A stretch of DNA of 64,000 nucleotides, taken from positions 1-64,000 of the forward strand of contig JALHOW010000004.1 in assembly GCA_022842785.1 (NCBI GenBank). Reading direction: 5' to 3'. Under the pieces are notes generated by a model. The model saw only the letters and a list, made by a program, of their open reading frames with translations, searched no databases and was not told the origin of the DNA. The translations under genes were made by a program, and so were the position numbers. Every line of letters starts with the position of its first letter. The first letter of the stretch is position 1. This DNA is from Hyphomicrobiaceae bacterium. GTDB lineage: Bacteria; Pseudomonadota; Alphaproteobacteria; Rhizobiales; Hyphomicrobiaceae. Below are positions 55,282-63,977 of the stretch, one piece after another.

Positions 55282-55638
55282 TCAGATCGCCATTCTGCTG
55301 ATTTCTTGGTAGGCCGAGATGACTTTGTCGCGAACGGCGATCACCGACTGCAAGCTCTGTTCGGCCGACATCACATGCTCGACGACGTCCTGGAGCGATG
55401 CCGTTCCCTTGACGCCACCGATCGAGACAGCCTCGGCCTGACGCATCTTCTGCCCGAACTCGCTGATGGCATTTCCGAGAAGCGACGCGAAGTCGTGGTC
55501 TGTTTGATTGATGGGCGCAGCGCCTGGCGTGATCGGCGCCATCTTCGGCGCTGAAACCGGCGACGATTGCGCCATCCCGCCGACCGGTCCGGTCGGCAAG
55601 GCGCGCCCGCCCACACCTGCAATCGAATCGATCATCAC
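55282..55638 (-). CDS. fliE: Hook-basal body protein FliE
   Basis: 118 residues. The conserved part is FASLLGNAISEFGQKMRQAEAVSIGGVKGTASLQDVVEHVMSAEQSLQSVIAVRDKVISAYQEISRMAI. It connects the MS ring with the rod. It overlaps flgC by four bases. Confidence 0.95.
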   Translation of the reverse strand: MMIDSIAGVGGRALPTGPVGGMAQSSPVSAPKMAPITPGAAPINQTDHDFASLLGNAISEFGQKMRQAEAVSIGGVKGTASLQDVVEHVMSAEQSLQSVIAVRDKVISAYQEISRMAI

Positions 55639-56054
55639 TTACCTTTCAAAAGGTCGATCAAGTCACCGATCATTTCGCGCGCCTGCCGCACCATCTGGAG
55701 ATTCGCTTCGTAAGACCGGTGCGCTTCGCGCATATCCGAGAGCTCGACCAGCGGGTTGACGTTGGAGAGCTTCACGTAGCCGTTGGAGTCGGCCGCGGGA
55801 TGCCCCGGCATGTGCTGAGCCGGATAAGGCGTTTTGTCGTGGCCGATGGCACCAATCCGAACCATATTGAGGCCTGTCGCGCGATCGAGTTCCTGGGCGA
55901 AGCTGATCGTCTTGCGCGCATAGGGATCGCCGCCGGGCACGGTCGCGGTGGCACTCGCGTTGGCAAGGTTCTCCGAGACGACGCGGATACGCGTCGACTG
56001 CGCGCGCAACCCCGATGCGGAAGAGAGGATCGCTGCCTTGAGCTCGTCGGCCAT
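55635..56054 (-). CDS. flgC: Proximal rod protein FlgC
   Basis: 139 residues: LSSASGLRAQSTRIRVVSENLANASATATVPGGDPYARK at the N-terminus and YVKLSNVNPLVELSDMREAHRSYEANLQMVRQAREMIGDLIDLLK at the C-terminus are the FlgC ends. It is coupled to fliE. Confidence 0.96.
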   Translation of the reverse strand: MADELKAAILSSASGLRAQSTRIRVVSENLANASATATVPGGDPYARKTISFAQELDRATGLNMVRIGAIGHDKTPYPAQHMPGHPAADSNGYVKLSNVNPLVELSDMREAHRSYEANLQMVRQAREMIGDLIDLLKGK

Positions 56055-56057
56055 GCG

Positions 56058-56435
56058 CTATCTCACGCTCGTCAGCAGCATGCGATGGAAGGCACCGATA
56101 ACACCCGAGACCACCGAGTGTTGCGAGCGGGTCTCACCGAGATTCGCAAGCTCCGTCTCCAGGCTGACCGTGTTGCCGGAGTGCTTCGGAACCTCACCAG
56201 GCCGCGTGACGACGTCGAACGAGCGGGCGCCGAACTGGGTTGGCGCCAGGTGATTCGCGTTCGTCTTCAGCATCGCGACATTGGCCGAGCTGAGCGCAGC
56301 CTCGAAAGACGGCACATCCTTCGCTCTGAACCCCGGCGTATCGGCGTTCGCGATGTTGTCGGCGAGCGCTGCGCTGCGCGTCGCGAGCCAACGGTTGCGG
56401 TCGCTGGCAATCGAGAAGAGAGCAAGGTCGTCCAT
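56058..56435 (-). CDS. flgB: Proximal rod protein FlgB
   Basis: 125 residues from the ATG at 56435 (MDDLALFSIASDRNRWLATRSAALADNIANADTPGFRAKDVPSFEAAL). The frame extends upstream but that part overlaps the preceding gene. The C-terminus is typical (VSLETELANLGETRSQHSVVSGVIGAFHRMLLTSVR). Confidence 0.93.
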   Translation of the reverse strand: MDDLALFSIASDRNRWLATRSAALADNIANADTPGFRAKDVPSFEAALSSANVAMLKTNANHLAPTQFGARSFDVVTRPGEVPKHSGNTVSLETELANLGETRSQHSVVSGVIGAFHRMLLTSVR

Positions 56436-56452
56436 CAGATAGTCCTTCGGCT

Positions 56453-56932
56453 TCAGCCTCCCTGATAGCCGATGTCTCTTGCCTGAAGCTGGCCGCCGGC
56501 ATGGTCGAGGCGATTGGCGCGTGCTGCTTTGAGCGCCAGGGACAGGCGCCGGCACCGGCTCTCCGGACTAGCATCCGGCGGTTCGAATCGAATGAGATCG
56601 AGTTGCACATGAGCATCTGAGGCTTCGAGCGTCAGGCGGTAATAGAGCTCGATACCCGGGCTGCGGAACGACATCGCAAGGCGCACGGAGGGCGGCGCCC
56701 GCCACCCGACCATGGCTTCCGCATGCCCGCTGAACTGCATAGTCCCCGGCCTGAAGAACAGCTCGCACTCGCCGTCCAGCAAGCTCTGCAGCGTCGCCAT
56801 GCGGTCGAGCCGGATGAGCGCCAGCAGATCGGCCGCGTCATGGTTGCGGAACTCGGTCGTGAGTTCGGCAATGCTCTCCGCGAGGAGCGCCTCGAAACGC
56901 GCCGTGAGGTCACTAACATCGGGCTGCATCAT
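56453..56932 (-). CDS. Unknown protein between flhB and flgB
   Basis: 159 residues, soluble, mixed helix and strand (VSDLTARFEALLAESIAELTTEFRNHDAADLLALIRLDRMATLQSLLDGECELFFRP). No signal peptide or known domain is recognised. It overlaps flhB by four bases, so it is translationally coupled to an essential export gene. Probably a flagellar accessory factor of this lineage. Confidence 0.7.
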   Translation of the reverse strand: MMQPDVSDLTARFEALLAESIAELTTEFRNHDAADLLALIRLDRMATLQSLLDGECELFFRPGTMQFSGHAEAMVGWRAPPSVRLAMSFRSPGIELYYRLTLEASDAHVQLDLIRFEPPDASPESRCRRLSLALKAARANRLDHAGGQLQARDIGYQGG

Positions 56933-58023
56933 GTACCTCGCGGGAGGGGAGCCGCTTGCGCGGCAGAACGCGACATGAGGTAGAGAATGACCTCTGCCAC
57001 CGCCTTGTAGAACTCGGGCGGAATCGGACGATCGAGCGACACCGCCGCATAGAGGCTGCGCGCCAGCGCCTTGTCCTCGATGACCGGAATATCGTTCGCC
57101 TCGGCGATCTCGCGGATTTTGAGCGCGATGTTGTCCATGCCCTTGGCCACGACCATGGGCGCGCCCGCATCACCACTCACATAGCGCAACGCCACGGCGT
57201 AGTGGGTCGGATTGGCGATCACCACCGTCGCCTTCGGCACGGACGAGAGCATCCGCCGGCGCGCACGATCACGTGCAAGAGACAAGCGCCGCGCCTTGAG
57301 CAATGGATCGCCGTCGCTCTGCTTGTGCTCGTCCTTGATCTCCTGCTTGCTCATGCGCAGGTCCCGGCGCCACTTGAATCGACTCCAGAGGAGATCCACC
57401 GCTGCAATGGCGGCCAGACTGAGCCCCACGGAGAGCAGGACGTTGAGCATCTGCCGCGCCAGCGCCTGCGGAAGCGCCGTCGGCTCCAGCAGAATGGCAT
57501 TGACGAGATCGGCCTTGTAGTTGAGCAGGAACGTGATCGCGCACACCGTCAGGATCGTGAGCTTGAAGATCGACTTCAAGAATTCGACAAGGCCCTGCGC
57601 GCCGAACATGCGCGTAAAGCCTTTCATGGGTGAAAGCCGAGACATCTCGGGCTTGATGCGCTGCCCGACAAGTCGCAGCGGGTTCTGCAGTACGGAAACG
57701 AAAATGCCGAAAGCCATGAGCACGAAGAGCGGAATGGCCAGCACGGCCGTCGCTGCCTTACCGACAGCGGCGAGCAGCAAGATCGCGTCGGCGCCGACAT
57801 TCAATCGGAAATCGTACGGCCGCTCGATGAACGCGATGAGGCTTCCGAGCAGATTTGCCCCGAACGCGTGCACCACGACCGGAACACACGCCGCAATGGC
57901 GAGGATCGAGGCGAAGTGCGCAATCTCACGCGAGACAGGCGTATTGCCCTTCTTGATCGCCTCATCGACGCGGTGAGGCGTTGCCTCTTCTGTTTTTGAC
58001 TCCTTGTCCGGCTGTTCAGCCAT
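56929..58023 (-). CDS. flhB: Flagellar export switch protein FlhB
   Basis: 364 residues. Four transmembrane helices in the first ~215 residues are followed by the cytosolic FlhB-C domain with the self-cleavage motif N271-P-T-H274 (VVIANPTHYAVALRY). Opens EQPDKESKTEEATPHRVDEAIKKGNTPVSREI, the FlhB signature. The cleavage allows the change from hook to filament export, prompted by FliK. Confidence 0.97.
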   Translation of the reverse strand: MAEQPDKESKTEEATPHRVDEAIKKGNTPVSREIAHFASILAIAACVPVVVHAFGANLLGSLIAFIERPYDFRLNVGADAILLLAAVGKAATAVLAIPLFVLMAFGIFVSVLQNPLRLVGQRIKPEMSRLSPMKGFTRMFGAQGLVEFLKSIFKLTILTVCAITFLLNYKADLVNAILLEPTALPQALARQMLNVLLSVGLSLAAIAAVDLLWSRFKWRRDLRMSKQEIKDEHKQSDGDPLLKARRLSLARDRARRRMLSSVPKATVVIANPTHYAVALRYVSGDAGAPMVVAKGMDNIALKIREIAEANDIPVIEDKALARSLYAAVSLDRPIPPEFYKAVAEVILYLMSRSAAQAAPLPRGT

Positions 58024-58117
58024 GGCGCTCGGGACCTGAGATCGAAGAAGGGGGGCGAGCGCGGCGGCTCAGCAGTCCGGCGCGGAGAAATCGAGGGGCA
58101 ATGCCACGCAGAGGTGG

Positions 58118-58510
58118 CTATTCGCTTCCCTGCTGCGCGACCTCGCGCACCGAAATTCCGAATCTTGTTGCTTCCTCATCGAGCGCAACGATCTCGCCGC
58201 GAGCGACAACCTGATCATTGACCACAATATCGATCAGGTCCCCGACCTTGCGATCGAGCGGAATGATCGCGCCGCGCGTCAGGCTCATGAGCTTGGCAAC
58301 GGGCATGCGCGCGCCGCCGAGCACGAAGCGAACCGATACCGGAATGCGCATCACCGCGTCGTGGCCGCGCGCACTCCAAGCCTCGGCGGATTTGCCGTCC
58401 TGCCCACCAGCAGCCGCTACATGTGTCAAGTCGGATCTCCAATCCCCTTGCTGACGACCGCTCGCGTTGCCGGCCGCCCCGTCATTCTCGACATTATTCA
58501 TGCGCGTCAT
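58118..58510 (-). CDS. fliN: Flagellar motor switch protein FliN
   Basis: 130 residues. After a ~50-residue variable start comes a SpoA domain (VMRIPVSVRFVLGGARMPVAKLMSLTRGAIIPLDRKVGDLIDIVVNDQVVARGEIVALDEEATRFGISVREV). It forms the lower C-ring with FliM, which is encoded 18 kb away in this locus. Confidence 0.94.
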   Translation of the reverse strand: MTRMNNVENDGAAGNASGRQQGDWRSDLTHVAAAGGQDGKSAEAWSARGHDAVMRIPVSVRFVLGGARMPVAKLMSLTRGAIIPLDRKVGDLIDIVVNDQVVARGEIVALDEEATRFGISVREVAQQGSE

Positions 58511-58529
58511 GCTCCCGCCGCCAGCTCAG

Positions 58530-59423
58530 CTAAGCGGCCTTCTTCTCGGCACCGCCAGCAGCGCCGGCCCCACCGGTATTCAACGTTGCGTTCTCGAGCT
58601 CGTCGACAGAGGGGCGGTCGGCGGCAGAAATGGCCTTGCGCCCGTGCTCGACAGCGATCTGGGGCATGGCGCCGTTCATCAGCGCAAGCAGCGTCTGCTT
58701 GATCACGATGTATTGGCGCATCTGCTTTTCGCGAACGATCTTGACCTGGGTCGCGATCGGCGTGACGACGGCGTAAGAGAAGAAGATGCCGGCGAAGGTT
58801 CCGACGAGGGCGGCGCCGATGTACGCGCCGAGCACCTCAGGTGGCTGGTCGAGCGCGCTCATGGCCTTGATAACACCGAGCACGGCCGCCACGATCCCGA
58901 GCGCAGGCAGCCCCTCCGACATGGCGACAAGCGAGTGATAGCACTTCAGCTTATCGCCGCGCATGGTCGAGATCTCTTCGTCCATGAGGGCCTCGATCTC
59001 ATGAGTGCGCGCATTGCCCATGAGGATCAGGCGGAAATAATCGCAGACGAAGGTCAGCATCTTCTCGTCGTTCAGCACCTTCGGATAGGCGGTGAAGATC
59101 GGCGACTCGGTCGGATTGTCGATGTGCTTCTCGACTTCCGCCCGCGACTTCGACTTCAGCTCCCGGATCAGGCTGAAGAGGCACGTCAGGATGACGAGGT
59201 AGTCTTCTTTGTGCGGGACAACGTTCTTCAAGGCCTCCATGAGGCCAGTGCCGCTGTCCTTGATCGTCTTCATGGGGTTGGCGACGATGAACGTGCCGAT
59301 CGAGGCTCCGAGGATGATCACGTATTCCCACGGCTGCCAGATGACGGAGATCTTGCCGCCCATGGCCGCAAAGCCGCCGAACATGCAAACAAGCGTCACG
59401 ATTAGGCCAAGCGGGATAGTCAT
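58530..59423 (-). CDS. motA: Stator protein MotA
   Basis: 297 residues, four transmembrane helices. Landmarks are IPLGLIVTLVCMFGGFAAMGGKISVIWQPWEYVIILGASIGTFIVANP, the cytoplasmic loop, and GLPALGIVAAVLGVIKAMSALDQPPEVLGAYIGAALVGTFAGIFFSYAVVTPI. It is the first gene of the long minus-strand flagellar run and is divergent from the flgF operon. Confidence 0.97.
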   Translation of the reverse strand: MTIPLGLIVTLVCMFGGFAAMGGKISVIWQPWEYVIILGASIGTFIVANPMKTIKDSGTGLMEALKNVVPHKEDYLVILTCLFSLIRELKSKSRAEVEKHIDNPTESPIFTAYPKVLNDEKMLTFVCDYFRLILMGNARTHEIEALMDEEISTMRGDKLKCYHSLVAMSEGLPALGIVAAVLGVIKAMSALDQPPEVLGAYIGAALVGTFAGIFFSYAVVTPIATQVKIVREKQMRQYIVIKQTLLALMNGAMPQIAVEHGRKAISAADRPSVDELENATLNTGGAGAAGGAEKKAA

Positions 59424-59601
59424 TCGCGTTCTGCGCTCACCGGATCAGTTCATTGATGTCCGACGATGCGGTGAATGCCTTGCGTGAGGCTGTAGCAGCG
59501 CCTGCCCCGGCGTCGCGAGTCGGCTGGAGGCAAGTACGTCAGGTTCGTGCAAGTCCCGCGTGCGCTTCTTTATGCCGGTCCGCTTTGCGAGGAAGGCAGG
59601 A

Positions 59602-60378
59602 ATGTTCAGCACGCCCATAGGCTACCAGCTCATTGCCTCGGATATGACCGCCGCGCTCAAGCGCACGTCCGAGCAGCCGGTGGTCCAGCGCGAAAGCGCG
59701 TACTACCTGGAGACGATCAAGACCATCAAGTCGGTCGACGAGTTCCTGAACAACGACCGCGTCTTCAAGTACGCCATGAAATCCTTCGGCCTCCAGGAGA
59801 TGGACTACGCCAAGGCCTTCATGCGCAAGGTCCTGACCGAGGGCATCGACAATCCTCAGAGCTTCGCCAACAAGCTCACCGACCGGCGCTACGCCGAGTT
59901 TGCGGAGACCTTCAATTTCGCCCGCTACACGACCGGCACCACGGTTTTCGAGCGGACACGCCAGGGCACCGTCGATCGCTACGTCCGCCAAGACCTTGAG
60001 ATGACGGCGGGGGCGAGCAACGAAGGCGTCCGGCTGGCACTCTATTTTCAGCGCAAGGCTGCGAGCGCCGAAACCCCCTACCACCTGATGGCAGACAAGG
60101 CGCTCCTCAAGGTCACCCAGATCGCGCTCGGCATTCCCGCATCGGTGTCCACGATGGACATCGATCGCCAGGCCGAAATGATCACCAAGAAGCTCGACAT
60201 GGAAGATCTCAAAGATCCGGCCAAGCTCGACAAGTTCATCGGTCGTTTTACCACTCTCTGGGAGATCGAGAACCCCGCCAGGCCACCGATGTCGGGCGTC
60301 CTCCAGCTCTTTGCCGACAATGAGAGCCTCTTCAGCCAAGATCTGCTCGGGCAGATGCAGAAAGTCAGAAGGGTCTGA
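59602..60378 (+). CDS. DUF1217 flagellar protein
   Basis: 258 residues from the ATG at 59602, preceded by AGGAAGGCAGGA; an in-frame ATG at 59560 is an alternative. The sequence IGYQLIASDMTAALKRTSEQPVVQRESAYYLETIKTIKSVDEFLNNDRVFKYAMKSFGL is the DUF1217 pattern. These proteins are found just upstream of flgF in Rhizobiales and other alphaproteobacteria. The function is unclear. Confidence 0.88.
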   Translation: MFSTPIGYQLIASDMTAALKRTSEQPVVQRESAYYLETIKTIKSVDEFLNNDRVFKYAMKSFGLQEMDYAKAFMRKVLTEGIDNPQSFANKLTDRRYAEFAETFNFARYTTGTTVFERTRQGTVDRYVRQDLEMTAGASNEGVRLALYFQRKAASAETPYHLMADKALLKVTQIALGIPASVSTMDIDRQAEMITKKLDMEDLKDPAKLDKFIGRFTTLWEIENPARPPMSGVLQLFADNESLFSQDLLGQMQKVRRV

Positions 60379-60381
60379 GCC

Positions 60382-61107
60382 ATGGAAGCCGGCATCTATG
60401 TTGCGCTCTCCGGTCAGCTCGCGCTGCAGCGGCGCCTCGATACCATCGCCAACAACGTCGCCAACAGCACGACGCCCGGCTTTCGGGCCGAAAATGTAAC
60501 ATTCGAAACTGTGCTCTCGCAGACGCAGCGCTCTTCCGTCGCTTACTCGGGCACCGGCGAGAGCACGTTCTCTCGCGCAAGCGGCCCGATCGTGCAGACC
60601 GGCAATGCGCTCGACGTGGCCATCCAGGGCGATGCTTTCCTGAGCGTCAACGGTGCCAATGGCCCGGTCTACACGCGCGACGGCAGAATGCGGGTCTCGA
60701 CGCAGGGCGATCTCGAGAACATGAACGGGCAGCAGGTCTTCGATCAGTCCGGCGGCCCCATCCAGATCAATCCCGCCCGTGGTCCAATCCAGATCTCGCG
60801 CGACGGCACCATCAGTCAGAACGGCGAACGTGTCGCCCGCCTCGGCCTGTTCCAGATCCCGGCCAACGCCAAACTAGTCCGACACGAGGGTGCATCCGTC
60901 GTACCCGACCAGCCGGCCGAACCCGTGGTCGACTTCGTGAGCAAGGGATTTTCGCAAGGCTATATCGAGCAGGCCAATGCCAATCCCGTCATGGAGATGA
61001 CCAGGCTCATCTCGGTGACGCGTGCCTTCGAAGCGATGTCCGCGGCGGGCGAACAGTCCGACCGCAAGCTGAGCGACGCCATCAAGGCGCTCGGCAGCGG
61101 ACGCTAG
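60382..61107 (+). CDS. flgF: Proximal rod protein FlgF
   Basis: 241 residues. Opens EAGIYVALSGQLALQRRLDTIANNVANSTTPGFRAENV and ends FSQGYIEQANANPVMEMTRLISVTRAFEAMSAAGEQSDRKLSDAIKALG. Length and motifs fit FlgF. It follows the DUF1217 gene by three bases and precedes fliI. Confidence 0.95.
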   Translation: MEAGIYVALSGQLALQRRLDTIANNVANSTTPGFRAENVTFETVLSQTQRSSVAYSGTGESTFSRASGPIVQTGNALDVAIQGDAFLSVNGANGPVYTRDGRMRVSTQGDLENMNGQQVFDQSGGPIQINPARGPIQISRDGTISQNGERVARLGLFQIPANAKLVRHEGASVVPDQPAEPVVDFVSKGFSQGYIEQANANPVMEMTRLISVTRAFEAMSAAGEQSDRKLSDAIKALGSGR

Positions 61108-61131
61108 TAAACACTGGATGCTCGACCGCAG

Positions 61132-62562
61132 ATGACCGAAGACCAGATCGCGAAACCCGCCACGCCGCCCGCCGGCGACCCGCTCGAGCGTCTGGCACGC
61201 CTCTTCTCAGGACATGCCACCAAACTCCCGCTCGTGCGCTTCGGCGGGCGTGTCACGGAGGTTTCGCCGAGCAACGTCCTCGTACGGGGCATCGAGCGGC
61301 GCGTGGAACTTGGCACTTCGGTCGAGGTCGAAGGCGGCGGCACGCGATGGCTCGGCGAAGTCATCGGCATCGAAGCCGACTGCGCCAACATCAAGCTGTT
61401 CTCGACCTCGCCGCGCCTCGGCCTCGGAGCGCCGGTCTGGGTCCGCGACAGCCTCGAGATCTGCCCTGACGTGAGCTGGCTCGGACGCGTCATCAACGCA
61501 CTCGGCCAGCCGATAGACCAGCAAGGTCCGCTCGCAACCGGATCCATACCCTACTCAATCGACCACGAGCCGATCCCGCCGATGGCGCTCGATCGCATCA
61601 GTCGGCCGATCGTCACGGGTGTCAAGGCCATCGATCTCTTCACGCCGATCTGTGCCGGGCAGCGCATCGGCATCTTCGCCGGATCCGGCGTCGGCAAATC
61701 CACACTCGTCTCGATGCTGGCGCGGACCAGCGGCTTCAACACCATCGTCATCGCGCTCGTCGCCGAGCGCGGCCGCGAAGTTCGCGAGTTCCTGGAAGAC
61801 GTCGTGAAACCGCACGCACCACGCGCGGTCACAGTCGTCGCCTCGAGTTCCGAAGGCGCGATGATGCGCAAGAATGCCGCCAAGACCGCGATGTCCGTCG
61901 CGGAATACTTTCGTGACCGCGGCGACAACGTCCTTCTCGTCGTCGACTCGATCACGCGCTTTGCCCATGCGCTCCGCGAAGTTGCACTGGCTGCCGGCGA
62001 ACCGCCCGTCGCGCGCGGTTATGCGCCCTCGGTATTCGCGGAACTGCCGCGGCTTCTCGAGCGCGCGGGGCCAGGCAGGCCCGGTTCAGGCTCGATTACG
62101 GGTGTGTTCTCGGTGCTGCTCGACGGCGAGGATTCCAACGAGCCGGTCGCCGATACGGTTCGCGGTATTCTCGATGGTCACATCGTTCTCGATCGCGGCA
62201 TCGCCGATCAGGGACGCTATCCCGCGATCAATCCTCTGACCTCGATCTCGCGCCTGGCACCCCTTGCCTGGAGCAAGGAGGAAGCCGAACTCGTCCGTCG
62301 CTTGCGAACCATCATCGCCCGCTACGAGGAGACGCGTGATCTGCGTGCCGTCGGCGCCTACAAACCCGAGGCCGACTTCGAGCTCGATCAGGCCGTGATG
62401 CTGACACCTCTGCTGTACCGTTTCCTCACACAGCTTCCGGACGATCCATCCTGCCCCGGTGTTTTCAGTGAGCTGGCGTCGGTATTGACTGAGGCCCGCA
62501 ACGGCTCACGCCCGGCAGCCGAGAGTGGTGGCACGCAGGTAGCGACGCGGAAGCCGTCCTGA
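61132..62562 (+). CDS. fliI: Flagellum-specific ATPase FliI
   Basis: 476 residues. Walker A is IFAGSGVGKSTLV (K near 189), Walker B is NVLLVVDSITRFAHALREVALAAGEPPVARGYAPSVFAELPRLLERAG, with the F1-beta-like core and helical C-terminus. It powers export together with the FliH-like protein (46254-46931) and the FliJ-like protein (29288-29689) encoded on the other strand. Confidence 0.97.
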   Translation: MTEDQIAKPATPPAGDPLERLARLFSGHATKLPLVRFGGRVTEVSPSNVLVRGIERRVELGTSVEVEGGGTRWLGEVIGIEADCANIKLFSTSPRLGLGAPVWVRDSLEICPDVSWLGRVINALGQPIDQQGPLATGSIPYSIDHEPIPPMALDRISRPIVTGVKAIDLFTPICAGQRIGIFAGSGVGKSTLVSMLARTSGFNTIVIALVAERGREVREFLEDVVKPHAPRAVTVVASSSEGAMMRKNAAKTAMSVAEYFRDRGDNVLLVVDSITRFAHALREVALAAGEPPVARGYAPSVFAELPRLLERAGPGRPGSGSITGVFSVLLDGEDSNEPVADTVRGILDGHIVLDRGIADQGRYPAINPLTSISRLAPLAWSKEEAELVRRLRTIIARYEETRDLRAVGAYKPEADFELDQAVMLTPLLYRFLTQLPDDPSCPGVFSELASVLTEARNGSRPAAESGGTQVATRKPS

Positions 62563-62570
62563 GCTGCGGC

Positions 62571-62644
62571 TAAAGCGTCTTTGGACTAGAAATTCACTCC
62601 CCGCCCAGTCTCGAACTGAGGTGAATTTCAAGTCCGTTGCTTTA
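62571..62644. repeat. 74-bp palindrome between fliI and the GntR gene
   Basis: TAAAGC...GCTTTA at the ends and an inner stem GGACTAGAAATTCAC / GTGAATTTCAAGTCC (14 of 15 pairs) around a 25-base GC-rich loop. It lies between convergent genes and covers the last codon of the GntR gene. It could serve as a terminator for both or be a member of a dispersed repeat family. Confidence 0.6.
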
Positions 62645-63427
62645 GTGGCTTGCCTTCATCACGAGGTCGCCGTCGAAGAGCACAATCTGCTCAGAGATCT
62701 CGAGTGGCGTGTCCTTGGCGTCATAGGCCGTTCGCACACACCGGATGGCAGCGATGTCGCGGCCGCCTCTAAGCTGGCGTGCCAATTCATCGCCGGCGGT
62801 GAGTGGCTTCATCGTCCAGACCGTCCGGTCCACGGACGCATGATACTTCTCCGCATAGACGGGGAAGAGCACGTCGGCCGCAGGATCCATCTCGAACTGA
62901 AGATTGGGGAAGCGGGCCGCATCGACCGTGATCGTCTCGATTGCAACGAGACGGCCATCATGGCGCCACTCGCGACGCAGCTTCAGTGCGCGCGGCACGA
63001 TCGAGGCCGGCCTCAGCATCCTGAGGGCGGAGACCTCCGCCGCGGTCGCGACGGCATAGTCCGTCTCAACGACCCTGATATTGAGCACAATCGGCGCGCC
63101 GTCCGCCCGGCAAAGACGCAAACCAGGTCCCGTGCGCCACGAGCCGCCATCCTTGACAAAGGTTCCGCGGCCGCGCTCGCGCACAAGAATGCGATCGCGG
63201 GACAGCTGATCCAGAGCCTTGCGGACTGTGCCGATGCTGACGCCGAACTCGCGCGAGAGCTGGACCTCAGGCGGTATCGGCGCGCCGGCCGGCCACTCTC
63301 CGCTCTCGATCCGGGAGAGGACCAGACCGCGTATCTGTTCGTGAAGAGGTCCTGAGAAGCTATGAAACTCGATCTGCCCCGCAGCCACGCGTTGAGCCGC
63401 CGCGCCGAAGCGCCCCTGGTTGGACAT
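62642..63427 (-). CDS. GntR-family transcriptional regulator with UTRA effector domain (HutC type)
   Basis: 261 residues. Winged helix at about 30-90 (IRGLVLSRIESGEWPAGAPIPPEVQLSREFGVSIGTVRKALDQLSRDRILVRERGRGTFV), then a UTRA ligand-binding domain (PASIVPRALKLRREWRHDGRLVAIETITVDAARFPNLQ...). The effector and targets are unknown. No catabolic genes are adjacent in the window. Confidence 0.9.
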   Translation of the reverse strand: MSNQGRFGAAAQRVAAGQIEFHSFSGPLHEQIRGLVLSRIESGEWPAGAPIPPEVQLSREFGVSIGTVRKALDQLSRDRILVRERGRGTFVKDGGSWRTGPGLRLCRADGAPIVLNIRVVETDYAVATAAEVSALRMLRPASIVPRALKLRREWRHDGRLVAIETITVDAARFPNLQFEMDPAADVLFPVYAEKYHASVDRTVWTMKPLTAGDELARQLRGGRDIAAIRCVRTAYDAKDTPLEISEQIVLFDGDLVMKASH

Positions 63428-63977
63428 CGAAATCCCTCAGCCCCGAAGACGACCTGACGTCACCTCGCGCCCACGTGGACGCGAAGGCGCACACTGCCAA
63501 ACACCCACGCAGAAGCTGCGGGCATCGCACACGGCTGACATGATTGGACACTAGTGAGCGCCGCTCACTCGAATGCGGCCCCAATTCCGAAACTCACTGT
63601 CCACTACGATAGGTTGATTCCGGCGACAAACACCGTCGTCAATTTTTTGGAACTGGGCGAAGTTCACGAAACGAGGCTTTTCTGCAACATGATGCAAACC
63701 TCAGCTCGAGCGCTATAACTATTTGATTTTACGTGCACTCGCGGCCAAACGCGAAGCAATATATACACGCATAAATTGCGTCCTGAGATAATACCATTTT
63801 TGGTTGCGCTCATCGCGTAATTTCGGAGACATTTCTCGACCTCATCGACTTGCAGATTAACGCTAAAGCAAATCTCCACACCTACCATTGGTTATTGGTC
63901 AGACCGCTGAGCAGGCCGCGTACCGTGCGCGCGCCAGCCGACGTCGCGTCAGTTTTTTCCCTGGCCCTGGAGCCGTC
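63428..63977. other. AT-rich intergenic region
   Basis: 550 bases without a supported gene. Bases 63640-63900 are markedly AT-rich for this genome, as expected of a promoter or an insertion. GGACACTAGTGAG at about 63546 and CTCACTGTCC at about 63593 form an imperfect inverted repeat upstream of the GntR gene that could be its own operator. GGTCAGACC at 63897-63905 is a short palindrome before the possible gene at 63978. Confidence 0.4.

Noticed and set aside
63664-63888. 74-codon minus-strand open frame in the AT-rich region
   Set aside because: No ribosome binding site or recognisable composition; likely chance.
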